Positions 51,123 to 60,672 of a DNA stretch of 64,000 nucleotides are shown one piece after another. Position numbers and translations under genes: made by a program. The notes under the pieces are model-generated. The model was not told the origin of the DNA. It saw only the letters and a list, made by a program, of their open reading frames with translations, and ran no database searches. Source of the stretch: Paenibacillus sp. LHD-117 (GTDB taxonomy: Bacteria; Bacillota; Bacilli; Paenibacillales; Paenibacillaceae); the NCBI RefSeq assembly GCF_030929555.1, contig NZ_JAVFVT010000024.1, forward strand, positions 43,931 to 107,930, written 5' to 3'. How positions within the stretch are numbered: position 1 is the first letter of the stretch; every line of letters begins with the position of its first letter.

Positions 51123-52928
51123 TCAGCCTTCTTTCGTATCGGGGTAGGGAATCGCCAGCGTCACGGCAGTGCCTTGTCCCGGAGCGCTCCGGATAGACAG
51201 GCCGTAGCCTGCGCCGTATTTGACCTTGATCCGTTTGTTTACGTTCACGAGCCCGATGCCGGTGCGGGTGCGTTCGGCTGCGTTGGCGTTAGCCGAATCC
51301 TCCAACTGCTCAACCTTCCTCATTAGCGTCGCTAGCGTCTCCTCGTCCATACCGGGGCCGTCGTCGCGGACCTCCAGCAGGAGCTTGCCCGGGAGCAGCG
51401 CCGAAGAGACGGTAATCGTCGTCGGCTCCTTCCGCTGCTCGCAGGCGTGGACGACCGCGTTCTCGACAATGGGCTGGAGCAGCAGCGCCGGGACGTGATG
51501 TCCGAACAAGGCCGGATCGATGTCGATCGCATAGGACAACCGGCCTTCGTAGCGGCTGCTCTGGATGCCGAGGTAGGCGTGCAGCAGCTCGACCTCCTTG
51601 CGCAGCGGCATCTCCTTGTCCCACTGCGACATGCCGCGGAGGATGCTGCTCAGCGCGTTAATATGCTCGATCGCTTTCTCCTGCTTGCCGGATTGCATGG
51701 AGAGGCTGATCAGGTTCAGCGTGTTGAATATAAAATGCGGCCGGATCTGGTTGAACAGCGCGTTGATCTGCGCCTCCTGCTGGAGCAGCTTGGATTCGTA
51801 CACTTCCTTCACGAGCTCCGTATTCTCCCGCAGCATGATTCCGATGCGCCCGACCAGCCGGTTGAACGCCGCCCCCAAATACCCCATCTCGTCTCGCCGT
51901 TCACTCTGGAACGTGACGTCCAGCTTGCCCATCTCCACTTCCTTCATCAGCTTGACGATGGAGAGGAGAGGCTTCAGGAAATGCCGCGTCAGCACGATCA
52001 GCGCGAGCAAGGCGATCACTGCGCAGCCGACGGAGAACAGCAGCGCCCGGTTGCGGGTCGCGATCGCTTCCCGGTTCATCTCCGAGACGGAGTTGACGGC
52101 CACGATCGTCCAGCCGATGCGGGGCACGGAAGCCGTGCTCAGCAGATAGCCGTCCGCGATGGCGTCCGGCGAGGCCAGCCCGGACAGCGCCGTGACCTTA
52201 TGGGCGTCCGCCGATGCATAGACGAATTCGTTGTCCGCGTCCAGAATGTAAAGGCCGCCTCCAGCGCCCATCTCCGCTTTCTCCAAAATGTCGACGATGC
52301 CCGAATAGTCGGCATCCGCCTTGATGACGCCTAGAATGACTTGCGTGTTGCTGATGCTGCGAAGCTGCTTGGCGACGGAGAAGGTGCGCACTTTGCCTCC
52401 GCGTTCGCCCGCGGCGCTGCCGCTGTCCGGAACGAAAATATATGCTTGGGTGGCGAGCGCTTGCCGGTACCAATCGTACTCCTCCGGCTTCTCGTTCGGG
52501 ACGAGCTTGGTAGGGAGCCGGGCGCTGGAATAGATTTCATCCGTGACGATAGAGACGCGCACGATGTCGCCCCGGGGGTAAATCATAATTTCGTCGAGGT
52601 AATTTTCGATTAACCGCCGTTTCTCCAGTTGGGCCAGCTCGGTTGCGGGGGACGGCGCCTCAAGCGCCTCCATGATGCCTTCGTTCCGGTACGGGTACAG
52701 CGTCAGCCGGTACAGGTCGTCGAGATACGTATCGATATTGAGCGTCACTTGATCCAGGATTTGCTGGACCTTCTCGGAGGATTGCCGCTGAAAGTCGCGC
52801 GTGTAGCGTGTATAAGACAAATAGGATTCGAAAAAAACGGAGCTTAGGAGCAGCAGGCCGGTCATGGCGAGCAGCTTCGTCTTGATGCTCCATTCGCGGT
52901 AGCTTCTGATCGGGGCGACTGGCAACAT
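51123..52928 (-). CDS. yesM: YesM-type sensor histidine kinase (second system)
   Basis: It has two membrane helices (about residues 19-38 and 295-317) around an extracytoplasmic sensor region, a HAMP domain, a His_kinase domain with NQIRPHFIFNTLNLISL, and a HATPase domain with ENAVVHA, DDGPGM and TGIGLVNV. ATG 52928 (MLPVAPIRSY) is preferred over longer frames because GAGGAGG lies just before it. It is transcribed away from the ABC importer and dextranase operon and forms an operon with yesN. The ligand is probably an isomalto- or dextran-type sugar, judged from the GH66 gene. Confidence 0.9.
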   Translation of the reverse strand: MLPVAPIRSYREWSIKTKLLAMTGLLLLSSVFFESYLSYTRYTRDFQRQSSEKVQQILDQVTLNIDTYLDDLYRLTLYPYRNEGIMEALEAPSPATELAQLEKRRLIENYLDEIMIYPRGDIVRVSIVTDEIYSSARLPTKLVPNEKPEEYDWYRQALATQAYIFVPDSGSAAGERGGKVRTFSVAKQLRSISNTQVILGVIKADADYSGIVDILEKAEMGAGGGLYILDADNEFVYASADAHKVTALSGLASPDAIADGYLLSTASVPRIGWTIVAVNSVSEMNREAIATRNRALLFSVGCAVIALLALIVLTRHFLKPLLSIVKLMKEVEMGKLDVTFQSERRDEMGYLGAAFNRLVGRIGIMLRENTELVKEVYESKLLQQEAQINALFNQIRPHFIFNTLNLISLSMQSGKQEKAIEHINALSSILRGMSQWDKEMPLRKEVELLHAYLGIQSSRYEGRLSYAIDIDPALFGHHVPALLLQPIVENAVVHACEQRKEPTTITVSSALLPGKLLLEVRDDGPGMDEETLATLMRKVEQLEDSANANAAERTRTGIGLVNVNKRIKVKYGAGYGLSIRSAPGQGTAVTLAIPYPDTKEG

Positions 52929-53107
52929 TTCGCTCCTCCTCGCAATCGGCTGATTTGCTTCCTCCATTGTATAGGACGATCCCCGCGCCTTGGAAGACGA
53001 TCTGAAAAATCCGTACCGCAATCGTGGATTTCAGGTATTCCAACAGGCTTCCGCACCGCTTAAGCTTAACGTGTAGCACAAAATCGATCCTCGGGGGAGG
53101 AAACACA

Positions 53108-54466
53108 GTGATTCTACGCAAAAGAGTGATGGGGTTCACTAGCGTCATCCTGATTATGGCCATGGCCGCGGCATGCGGCTCCGGCAACAACGGCAATAAT
53201 GGCGGCGCCGCTACGGCGGAGCCTTCGCCGAGCGCCTCGGCCGAGCCGGCGCCGACGGAGAAGCCGCAGGAGAAGGTGACGCTGAAGTTTTTTACGGGCA
53301 AGGTGGAAACGGTGGATCTCATCAATGAACTGATCGCGAAGTTCGAAGCCGAGAATCCGAACATCAAGGTTGAGCAAGAGTACCAGAAGGACGCTAGCAA
53401 CGTCATCAAAGTCAAGTTCGCCTCCGGCGACATTCCGGATATTACGACCGTGTACGCGCAGGATTACGTCGATCAGGGCAAGTATCTGGATCTCTCGAAC
53501 GAGCCGTTCTGGTCCCGCGTCCTGCCCGCGATCAAGGAGCTGAACACCGACATCAAGTCGGGCAAACAATTTCGCGTCGCGACGAACGTCACGATGGCGG
53601 GCATTTTCTACAACAAGAAGGTGTTCGAGGAGCTGGGCCTGAAAGAAGCCCATACATGGGCGGAGTTCAAGAGCAATCTGCAAACGATCAAAGACAAGAA
53701 ACCGGACATGACGCCGATGTTTCTGGCGGGCAAGGATTCTTGGACGCTCGGCCATCTGATCGAATTCATGGCGCACGGCGTCATCAAGCAAAAGTACGGC
53801 GTGGCGGATGCCCGCGCGGCGTTTATCAACAACGAGTCCGAAAAGCTGCAGTTCGACGCCGAAGGCGGCGGCATCGATGCGTTCGCCGGCAGGCTGCTCG
53901 AGCTGAAGGAAGCAGGGCTGATCAACGGAGACGCCATTACGGCGACGTACGACAACCAGAAGGAAGCGTTCGTCACAGGCAAGTCCGCGCTGTTCAGCCA
54001 AGGCATGTGGGTGCTCGGCGATCTCCTGACGCTGAATCCCGGCATGGCGGGGGACATCGGCTTCTCGCCGTTCCCGGCCATCGTCGACGGCACGAAGCCG
54101 GTGACGCTGTCGGCGGAGGATTCCGTTTACGCGATCACAGCGGAGTCGAAACATCCGGAAGAAGCGAAAAAATTTCTGGAGTTCCTGTTCAAGCCGGAAA
54201 ATCTGAAAGCCTACAGCGAATTCCTGAAATCGCCGCCGGCGTTCACGGACGTCAGCGCGGACTGGGGACCGCTCAAGGATCAAGCGGCAGCGGCGCTGCA
54301 AGCCGGCGTCAACATCGCGTTCACCGACACGCCGTCCGGCTTCTCGGGCGACGACGCGGGACGTATGGTGCAGGAACTGCTGGCAGGCAAATACAAAACA
54401 TCCGTCGACTTCGCCTCTGCGTACAAGGAAGCTTGGGACAAAGCGTGGGGAGCGACCAACAAGTAA
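53108..54466 (+). CDS. sugar-binding lipoprotein of the dextran-type importer
   Basis: A signal sequence with lipobox AAAC (Cys23) is followed by an Ala/Pro/Ser-rich linker and a family 1 binding domain starting near LKFFTGKVETVD (452 residues in total). The GTG at 53108, with GGGGGAGGA eight bases upstream, is the likely start. Two permeases and a GH66 enzyme follow in one operon, so the cargo is probably an alpha-1,6-glucan oligosaccharide. Confidence 0.88.
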   Translation: MILRKRVMGFTSVILIMAMAAACGSGNNGNNGGAATAEPSPSASAEPAPTEKPQEKVTLKFFTGKVETVDLINELIAKFEAENPNIKVEQEYQKDASNVIKVKFASGDIPDITTVYAQDYVDQGKYLDLSNEPFWSRVLPAIKELNTDIKSGKQFRVATNVTMAGIFYNKKVFEELGLKEAHTWAEFKSNLQTIKDKKPDMTPMFLAGKDSWTLGHLIEFMAHGVIKQKYGVADARAAFINNESEKLQFDAEGGGIDAFAGRLLELKEAGLINGDAITATYDNQKEAFVTGKSALFSQGMWVLGDLLTLNPGMAGDIGFSPFPAIVDGTKPVTLSAEDSVYAITAESKHPEEAKKFLEFLFKPENLKAYSEFLKSPPAFTDVSADWGPLKDQAAAALQAGVNIAFTDTPSGFSGDDAGRMVQELLAGKYKTSVDFASAYKEAWDKAWGATNK

Positions 54467-54496
54467 CGAACGGTCGGCAGGCAGGAGAGAGAAACC

Positions 54497-55381
54497 ATGC
54501 GCGTAATGCTTAACAAAATCAGCGGCAAGCTGCATCATTTCATGGCGGTGCCGGCGATCCTGCTGTTCGGCTTGTTCTTCCTCTATCCGCTCACGCAGGG
54601 CATCGGGATCAGCTTAACGGATTCCAACGGCATGACGGCGCCAAGCTTCGTCGGCCTGCAAAACTTCTTCGATTTCTTCCGGGACGACCGGGCGAGGAAC
54701 GACGTCATGATTACCGTCTGGTTCGCGCTCGGCAGCGCGCCGCTGCTGAATTTGTTCGGCTTGCTGTATGCGCTGTTCCTCGACCGGAAGCTGGCAGGCA
54801 GGGGGATCGTCCGCGCGGCGGTCTACCTGCCGGCCGTCATTAGCCCGCTCATCATGGGCTACATCTGGTACTTCATTCTGCAGCCGGAGCGGGGTTATCT
54901 TCCCCACGTGCTGAAAGGTATCGGCCTAGGTTCCTTTGACGTCAACTGGCTAGGGGAGAGCTCCCCGGCGCTCGTCGTGCTCATCGTCGTGAACGTCTGG
55001 CAATACGTCGGGATGACGATGATCGTCTACCTGGCGGGCTTGCAGGGCATCCCGGCCGATATGTACGAAGCCGCGCGGATCGACGGAGCGGGGCGATGGG
55101 CGTCGCTTCGGTACGTGACGCTGCCGCTGCTGTACCCGTCCATCAAGATTAACGTCGTAACGAACATCATCGGCTCGTTGTCGGTATTCGAGATCATCGT
55201 GGCGCTGACGGACGGCGGTCCCGGCTACGCGACGGAGTCGCTCAGCATTTATATCCTGCGCATGCTGTACGGCAGCTTCACAGGTTATTCCACGGCGGTC
55301 GCGTTGATCCTGTTCGTGATCATCCTGATCCCGGTCGCGCTGTTCCTCCGGTTTACGAGGAAATCCGAATACGAGCTTTGA
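54497..55381 (+). CDS. sugar ABC transporter permease, MalF/UgpA type (dextran-type importer)
   Basis: The 294-residue membrane protein has six helices and an EAA loop (YEAARIDGAGRWASLRYVTLP). GGAGAGAG precedes the ATG. It starts 30 bp after the binding-protein gene. Confidence 0.9.
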   Translation: MRVMLNKISGKLHHFMAVPAILLFGLFFLYPLTQGIGISLTDSNGMTAPSFVGLQNFFDFFRDDRARNDVMITVWFALGSAPLLNLFGLLYALFLDRKLAGRGIVRAAVYLPAVISPLIMGYIWYFILQPERGYLPHVLKGIGLGSFDVNWLGESSPALVVLIVVNVWQYVGMTMIVYLAGLQGIPADMYEAARIDGAGRWASLRYVTLPLLYPSIKINVVTNIIGSLSVFEIIVALTDGGPGYATESLSIYILRMLYGSFTGYSTAVALILFVIILIPVALFLRFTRKSEYEL

Positions 55382-55394
55382 GAGGGTACCCGCC

Positions 55395-56225
55395 ATGACT
55401 ATGAATCAGAGATTATCGGCTGCGGCCAAATATACGATTGCGGGGATCATGGTGCTGATCGCCTTGATCCCGTTCTATGTCCTGCTCTACCTATCCATGA
55501 ACACGCCGTCGGCGAACGTCTTCGGCGGACTGTTCCTGGTGCCCGACTTCCACTTCGGCAACTTCGCGGAGGCGTGGGAGGGGTCGAAGCTAGGACGTTC
55601 CATGCTGAACTCTTTGATCATTACGTTCGGCGCCGTGGCGCTGATCGTCTTCGTCGCCAGCTCGGCGGGCTATTCCATTGCCCGGTTCCGGAGCAAGGGG
55701 AATATCGCGATCTTCAACACGCTGCTCGCTTGCCTCATGATCCCGGCCATTATCATTACGGTGCCGCTGTACACATTAATGAGATCCATCGGCGGCATCA
55801 ACACCCATTGGGCGATGATCCTGCTGACGGCGGCGAACGCGCTGCCCCTGTCGGTCTTTCTGTATACGAGCTTTATCCGGTCGCTGCCGAGGGAAGTGGA
55901 GGAATCGGCGGTCATGGACGGCTGCACGTATTTCACCGCGTTCTGGCGGGTCACGTTCCACTTCCTCCGTCCCGTCACGTCGGCGGTCGTCATCTTGACC
56001 GGACTTGGGATTTGGAACAATTACGGGCAGGCGGTTTTCTTCCTGCAGAGTCAAGAGATGCGCACGGTGCCGCTCGCGGTGTCGATGTTCTTCCAGACTT
56101 ACGGGGCAAAGTGGAACCTGATGGCGGCCGCGGCTTTGATCGGGCTCGCTCCGGCCGTGCTCGCGTTCCTGGCGTTCCAACGGTATTTCATTAAAGGCAT
56201 CACGGCGGGCGCGCTGAAAGGATGA
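55395..56225 (+). CDS. sugar ABC transporter permease, MalG/UgpE type (dextran-type importer)
   Basis: It has 276 residues, six helices and a somewhat changed EAA loop (EESAVMDGCTYFTAFWRVTF). Its stop overlaps the ATG of the GH66 gene by four bases, which couples import to hydrolysis. Confidence 0.9.
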   Translation: MTMNQRLSAAAKYTIAGIMVLIALIPFYVLLYLSMNTPSANVFGGLFLVPDFHFGNFAEAWEGSKLGRSMLNSLIITFGAVALIVFVASSAGYSIARFRSKGNIAIFNTLLACLMIPAIIITVPLYTLMRSIGGINTHWAMILLTAANALPLSVFLYTSFIRSLPREVEESAVMDGCTYFTAFWRVTFHFLRPVTSAVVILTGLGIWNNYGQAVFFLQSQEMRTVPLAVSMFFQTYGAKWNLMAAAALIGLAPAVLAFLAFQRYFIKGITAGALKG

Positions 56226-58021
56226 AAGAAATGGACGAAAGTAAAAAGATGGTTGCGATAACGGATTTGTATCCCGTGAGGGCGCAGTATCGCAGCGGGG
56301 AAACGGCGACGCTCGCCGTCGAGCTCGCGAACGTGTCGGGCGAAGCGGCGACGGCGCGCGTGCGCTGCGTCATCCGCAAGCTGGATGCCATCGTGGAAGT
56401 GCTGGAGAGGGAGGTCGTCGTTCCGGCGAACGGAACGGCGGCGCTGAGGCTGGAGGCGGGCCCGTTCGCCGTGGACTACGCGGGCTTCGGCGTCGACGCC
56501 GAGCTGCTTGCGGGGGACGGGAAACGTTCTGGAGCGCTAGCCGGAATGGTGCCGGGACGAGGCAGTGACGTTGCGGTCGGCGCGAGCCGAGCGTCAACGG
56601 CTTTTGACGTCGTGTCGGATTGGAGTCGCGCGTTACGCTACGGCTTCCTGAGCGACTTCGACGGGGCGGAAGCCGGCGACATGGAGGACGTGAAGTGGAT
56701 GGCCAAGCTGCACCTGAATCTGGTGCAGTTCTACGATTGGATGTACCGTCACGATGACTTAGTGAGCGATGAGGAGACGTATACCGACCTGATGGGCCGG
56801 TCCGTTAGCCGGAGCGTGGTCGAGGAGAAAATCTCGTTATGCCATGAGCATGGCATGAAGGCGATGGCGTACGGGGCGGTGTACGCCGCGAGCAAGCCGG
56901 TCGCCGAGCGTCATCCCGATTGGCGGCTGTATACGGGCTCGGGCGAGCCGTACGATTTTATCGGCATCTTTAACATTATGAATATTTCGAGGGATTGCCC
57001 TTGGCATGATCATATCGTGGGCGAATACCGCAAAGCGGTGGAGAAGCTTGACTTCGACGGCATTCACATGGACACGTACGGCTTCCCGAAGACGGGATGG
57101 TCGCGGCTTGACGGGGAGCCTCGGCGGGAGCGGCTCACGGAGCAGTTTCCGGCACTGATCGAGTCGACGCGAGAGGCGCTTGCGCCGATTAAGGACGAGA
57201 TTTGCCTCGTCTTCAACAATGTGGGAAACTGGCCCGTGGACACGGTCGCGAGATCAAGTCAGGACGCGATTTACGTGGAAGTATGGAAGCCTTACGAGCG
57301 TTACCATCATTTGCGGGAAATCATTGCGTGGGCGCAGAGCCTGAGCGGAGGCAAAAACGTCATACTCGCGGCTTACCTGAAGCCTTTCCGGGAGGTTGGC
57401 CCGCTTGGCGAGGATGGGGCGGAGAACGGGTTCCGGCTGCTGAACGCGGTCGTGACCGCCCATGGGGCGAGCCACCTGCTGCATGGGGAGAATGGCGGCG
57501 TGCTGACGCAAGGCTACTACGTCGATCATTCGAAGCTGCGCCCCGGGTTTTTGCGAACCGTGCGTGACTATGCCGACTTCGGCGTGCGGTACGGGCATGT
57601 CCTGAACGCTCCCGGGCTGCGGGACGTGTCCATGACGCACGCGGACGGCGACAATCTGGAGTACGCGTTCGAAGGATTCGCCTACAGCACGTATGGGGAA
57701 GCGGGCAAGACGTGGACGATCGTCCGGGAACGGGAAGGGATGTCGCAGATCCACTTCGTGAATCTGGCTTCCGCGACGGATGATCGTTGGAACGAGGCTA
57801 AGGAACGTCCGGCTCCCGTTACGGGGCGCATCGTCCGGATCGAGGTGGACGATGCCCCGTCGTCCATCCTGCTGGCAAGCCCCGACGCGAATGGCGGCCA
57901 AGCGGTCGCGGTCGATTACCGGGTGGAGACGACGGATCGCGGCATGGTTGCCGTCTTGGAGCTGCCGCCTCTCCTGTTTTGGGATATGTTGATCGTTCGC
58001 TCGGGAACGTTCGCAGATTGA
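56222..58021 (+). CDS. GH66 family dextranase-like enzyme, cytoplasmic
   Basis: GH66 enzymes are endo-dextranases or cycloisomaltooligosaccharide glucanotransferases acting on alpha-1,6-glucan. An N-terminal Ig-like domain (about 15-110) precedes a TIM barrel with QFYDWMYRHDDL, GIHMDTYG (candidate nucleophile Asp284) and VEVWKPYERY (candidate acid/base Glu353), then a C-terminal beta domain. There is no signal peptide, unlike secreted dextranases, so it should act on imported oligosaccharides. At 599 residues it lacks the CBM35 insert of the cyclising enzymes. It closes the operon regulated by the divergent YesM/YesN. Confidence 0.8.
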   Translation: MKEMDESKKMVAITDLYPVRAQYRSGETATLAVELANVSGEAATARVRCVIRKLDAIVEVLEREVVVPANGTAALRLEAGPFAVDYAGFGVDAELLAGDGKRSGALAGMVPGRGSDVAVGASRASTAFDVVSDWSRALRYGFLSDFDGAEAGDMEDVKWMAKLHLNLVQFYDWMYRHDDLVSDEETYTDLMGRSVSRSVVEEKISLCHEHGMKAMAYGAVYAASKPVAERHPDWRLYTGSGEPYDFIGIFNIMNISRDCPWHDHIVGEYRKAVEKLDFDGIHMDTYGFPKTGWSRLDGEPRRERLTEQFPALIESTREALAPIKDEICLVFNNVGNWPVDTVARSSQDAIYVEVWKPYERYHHLREIIAWAQSLSGGKNVILAAYLKPFREVGPLGEDGAENGFRLLNAVVTAHGASHLLHGENGGVLTQGYYVDHSKLRPGFLRTVRDYADFGVRYGHVLNAPGLRDVSMTHADGDNLEYAFEGFAYSTYGEAGKTWTIVREREGMSQIHFVNLASATDDRWNEAKERPAPVTGRIVRIEVDDAPSSILLASPDANGGQAVAVDYRVETTDRGMVAVLELPPLLFWDMLIVRSGTFAD

Positions 58022-58033
58022 TGGGTTGGTTGA

Positions 58034-58064
58034 GCGAGGCTGCCGAACGATCCGGCAGCCTCGC
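58034..58064 (+). terminator. terminator-like hairpin after the GH66 gene
   Basis: GCGAGGCTGCCG (58034-58045) pairs with CGGCAGCCTCGC (58053-58064). No T-run follows on the plus strand. The stem nearly repeats the hairpin at 48225-48254. Confidence 0.6.
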
Positions 58065-58080
58065 AGGTTAGCGTGGTCGA

Positions 58081-58686
58081 TTAACCGACCTTGGCTCCAT
58101 GGGAAATCGAAAACAATACAGTTTGTTCCCTGTCCATTCTCATGCCTGCGATCGCAAACGTTTTGAAGTCAACACCCTCCATTTTGGCCCCTCTCGCGTC
58201 AGCTCCCTGCATTTTCGCTTTCGAGAGTATTGCCATCGTCAAGTCGGCATCTCTTAAATCGGCTTTTTCTAGATTGGCTCCCGTAAAGTCCGCTTCGAAA
58301 AATTTAATCCCCCGCAAGTCCTGTCTGGCCAATCGGGTATTTCTCATATTCGTATAGGACCAGTCGCCCTGAAGAATCGTGATCCCGTCCAGAGTGGAGT
58401 TAGTGAAATCAGACCCTGTCATCTTGCATGTTTCGAATTTTGAAGAAAATAGATTTGCCCCGTTAAAATTGCAATTCTCAAATGCTGATTCTTTATGAAG
58501 AGAGCCATTTAACGATGCTCCCCGAAAATCGCACTCAACGAATCGGCAATTCGTGGAAGCAATCTCCTCCAGTGATCCGTTCGCAAACGAGCAGCGTTGG
58601 AATGTACAACCGATCAGCTCGCCGTATCTCAATTCTTGCGTTCCAAAGTTTACTTCAGAATAATACTGATTGCTATACTGAAACAT
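58081..58686 (-). CDS. pentapeptide repeat protein (Qnr/McbG-like)
   Basis: Nearly the whole 201-residue chain is made of A(D/N)LXX repeats (ANLFSSK, ADFTGANLEKADLRDADL, AILSKAKMQGADARGA), which form a right-handed square helix. A break at about residues 105-115 (ILQGDWSYTN) and a C-terminal MRMDREQTVLFSISHG tail resemble the Qnr/McbG group, whose members protect DNA gyrase. A resistance role is only a possibility. It is a single minus-strand gene. Confidence 0.8.
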   Translation of the reverse strand: MFQYSNQYYSEVNFGTQELRYGELIGCTFQRCSFANGSLEEIASTNCRFVECDFRGASLNGSLHKESAFENCNFNGANLFSSKFETCKMTGSDFTNSTLDGITILQGDWSYTNMRNTRLARQDLRGIKFFEADFTGANLEKADLRDADLTMAILSKAKMQGADARGAKMEGVDFKTFAIAGMRMDREQTVLFSISHGAKVG

Positions 58687-58782
58687 TAGATACCTCTCCC
58701 GTAGTAGATTAAATCTGCTAAATAATAATCATTTTTAATATAGCATACGGGTGTCAAGTACCCGTTTATTCATAGCTAAAAG

Positions 58783-59898
58783 TCAAGGGATTTTTTTGTA
58801 ATTCCTCAGCTCGTTTACGATGCGAATCAACGCTTTAAAGCTTGGGACCATGTCGGCGTCGGAGCCGAAGTTCATGATTATATGGGTGTCGGTGTTCGGG
58901 TCGTAGAAGAAGTGGGTGGACAAGACGCCGATATGTCCCTTGAGGCGAGGCAGGCCGCGCAGCAGGAAAAAGAACTGCTCGAACCGCGTTTCCATCATGC
59001 CTTGCCCGTAATAGAGGCCGGGCCGAAACCGCTGGTCGCATGCTTCCATCGCTTGAAGCGCTTCCGGCCGGATCAGCTTGCCTTCCCGCAGCGCGCAACC
59101 GAAAGCCAGCAAATCCTCGCAGGTCGATACGATGCCTCCACCAGCCCAGTCGCAGCTCAGGCTGCGGTATTTGCTAATCTCTGTGCCCTGGAACCAGATA
59201 GGGGCAAGCTCCGCGGCGGGCTCGCGTGCGGGCTTCGTATGGAACAGGAGGTAGCTGTCCTTCATCGCAAGAGGTTCGAAAATATGCCTTCTCAGGTTCG
59301 CGCCGAACGATTCGCCAGTCGCGCGCTCCAGCAGCAGCCCGAGCAGCACGTAGCCGGTATCGGAATAATGGAACTTTCCGTTCGGGGGAGCGACGGCTTT
59401 TTGTTTCGTTCGGGTGAAGTCGAGGAGCAGCTCGGGGGTCCAGAGACGGTCGGGCTTCGCGATAATTTCTTGGTAGAAGTAGGGACCGTCCGCGACGGGA
59501 TCTCCAAAATAATCCGCGATGCCCGATCGATGCGTCAGCAGTTGCTCGATCGTGACTTTGCGGGAGTAATCCGTCCGTTCATGGAGGAATACCCGGTCCA
59601 GCTCGGCCGGTTCGAAGTAGTCGGCAATGGCATCCTCCAGCTTGAGCCGTCCGTGCTCCGCGAGCATGATCGTCAAGACGGCCGTGAACAGCTTGCCGAT
59701 GCTGGCGATGTGGTAGGGCCTCGGTGGGTTCGCCGACGAATACCGGTATTCGAGCCCGAGCCGCTCGGAGCGGATTAGCACTTGCAAGTCCGGCACGGGG
59801 CCGGACTTTTTTTTGTTTCTCCGATCGTTTAATTTGCGGAAATAGGCGTCGAGCCTTTGCGTTCGAGATGGGGGCGACGCGGGAGAAAACCTTGCCAT
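58783..59898 (-). CDS. serine hydrolase, beta-lactamase class C fold
   Basis: The 371-residue protein has the SxxK motif SIGK (Ser66, Lys69) and a YSDTGY segment in place of the usual YxN motif, within the penicillin-binding protein/esterase EstB-like family. There is no signal peptide, so it is a cytoplasmic esterase or peptidase rather than a beta-lactamase. TAGGAGGT lies eight bases before the ATG. A hairpin with ACGGGT/ACCCGT arms at 58747-58765 may terminate it. The substrate is unknown. Confidence 0.8.
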   Translation of the reverse strand: MARFSPASPPSRTQRLDAYFRKLNDRRNKKKSGPVPDLQVLIRSERLGLEYRYSSANPPRPYHIASIGKLFTAVLTIMLAEHGRLKLEDAIADYFEPAELDRVFLHERTDYSRKVTIEQLLTHRSGIADYFGDPVADGPYFYQEIIAKPDRLWTPELLLDFTRTKQKAVAPPNGKFHYSDTGYVLLGLLLERATGESFGANLRRHIFEPLAMKDSYLLFHTKPAREPAAELAPIWFQGTEISKYRSLSCDWAGGGIVSTCEDLLAFGCALREGKLIRPEALQAMEACDQRFRPGLYYGQGMMETRFEQFFFLLRGLPRLKGHIGVLSTHFFYDPNTDTHIIMNFGSDADMVPSFKALIRIVNELRNYKKIP

Positions 59899-59972
59899 CA
59901 GCCAGACCTCCTAACGGATTAAGGCGTTGCATGATTTAGCCTATGCGCGGGCGCCCGGAATCCTTCTACGGC

Positions 59973-60530
59973 TTAGGTCTCGGTTTTCTTTCTTTCGCGG
60001 AATCGCCTGACCTTCATCAGGTTGCCGCAAAGCTTGTCGTCGCAAAAGCGTTTGGACCGGTTGCGCGTGTCGTCGAGGAACACCCACTTGCAGTTGCCGT
60101 TGTCGCATAAGCGGATCCGGCTGCCGAGCCCTTCGGCGAGCGATCTTGCGAAGTCGGCCGCGGCTTCCGCGCGGACGCTTCGCCAGGAATCCGCCGCTGG
60201 CGTCCAGGAGAGGCGCACGCTTCCTCCTTCCTCCAGCTCGGCCCGCCGAACGACCGCTTGTTCAGCCAGTTGATCATTGATGGCATGTACCATGTCCTCC
60301 GTCGCCGCTTCGCCTGCCGCCAGCCGAACCGAGAAACCGCGCAGCTCATCCCGGAAACGCCGCAACTCGGCGACCTCCTCTTCGGAAGCGGGCACGGGAG
60401 CGGACAGTCGGTTGCGCTCGAGGAAGGCGGCTTGCCATTCCCGGCTTTCCAGCCTGTCCTCGGCATGGCCGTCACCTTTCCAATCATGCCACAGGCTGTC
60501 GGCCAGATCGATCCAGAGTAATTCCATCAT
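59973..60530 (-). CDS. CGNR zinc-finger transcriptional regulator (ABATE domain)
   Basis: The 185-residue protein has an N-terminal ABATE-type domain and a C-terminal zinc finger of the form CDNGNCKWVFLDDTRNRSKR followed by FCDDKLCGN. The eponymous CGNR is CGNL here, with MKVRRFRERKK after it. Such proteins are probable DNA-binding repressors. It diverges from the DinB gene, and a palindrome lies between them. Confidence 0.8.
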   Translation of the reverse strand: MMELLWIDLADSLWHDWKGDGHAEDRLESREWQAAFLERNRLSAPVPASEEEVAELRRFRDELRGFSVRLAAGEAATEDMVHAINDQLAEQAVVRRAELEEGGSVRLSWTPAADSWRSVRAEAAADFARSLAEGLGSRIRLCDNGNCKWVFLDDTRNRSKRFCDDKLCGNLMKVRRFRERKKTET

Positions 60531-60565
60531 TGTTTTCCCCCAATGTCTATTCTAAGTGTAACGAC

Positions 60566-60579
60566 CTAAATTAATTTAG
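60566..60579. promoter_or_regulatory. 14-bp perfect palindrome between the CGNR and DinB genes
   Basis: CTAAATTAATTTAG is a perfect palindrome 36 bases upstream of the CGNR start codon and about 94 before the DinB gene. It is a candidate operator for the CGNR protein. Confidence 0.5.
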
Positions 60580-60672
60580 ATGGTTTCGTTTTAATGGCGC
60601 ATATGCTACCTTTTCATTGTAACGTTCAAAATATTATTTAGCTAGTTACATATTCGGGAGGAGAGGTTTGGG

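Noticed and set aside
53114..54538. 474-codon minus-strand frame opposite the sugar-binding lipoprotein gene
   Set aside because: It is a GC-driven shadow; the plus strand encodes a clear lipoprotein with lipobox.
58081..58686. Calling the pentapeptide repeat protein a quinolone resistance gene
   Set aside because: Repeat structure alone does not show gyrase protection, and no resistance context is present.
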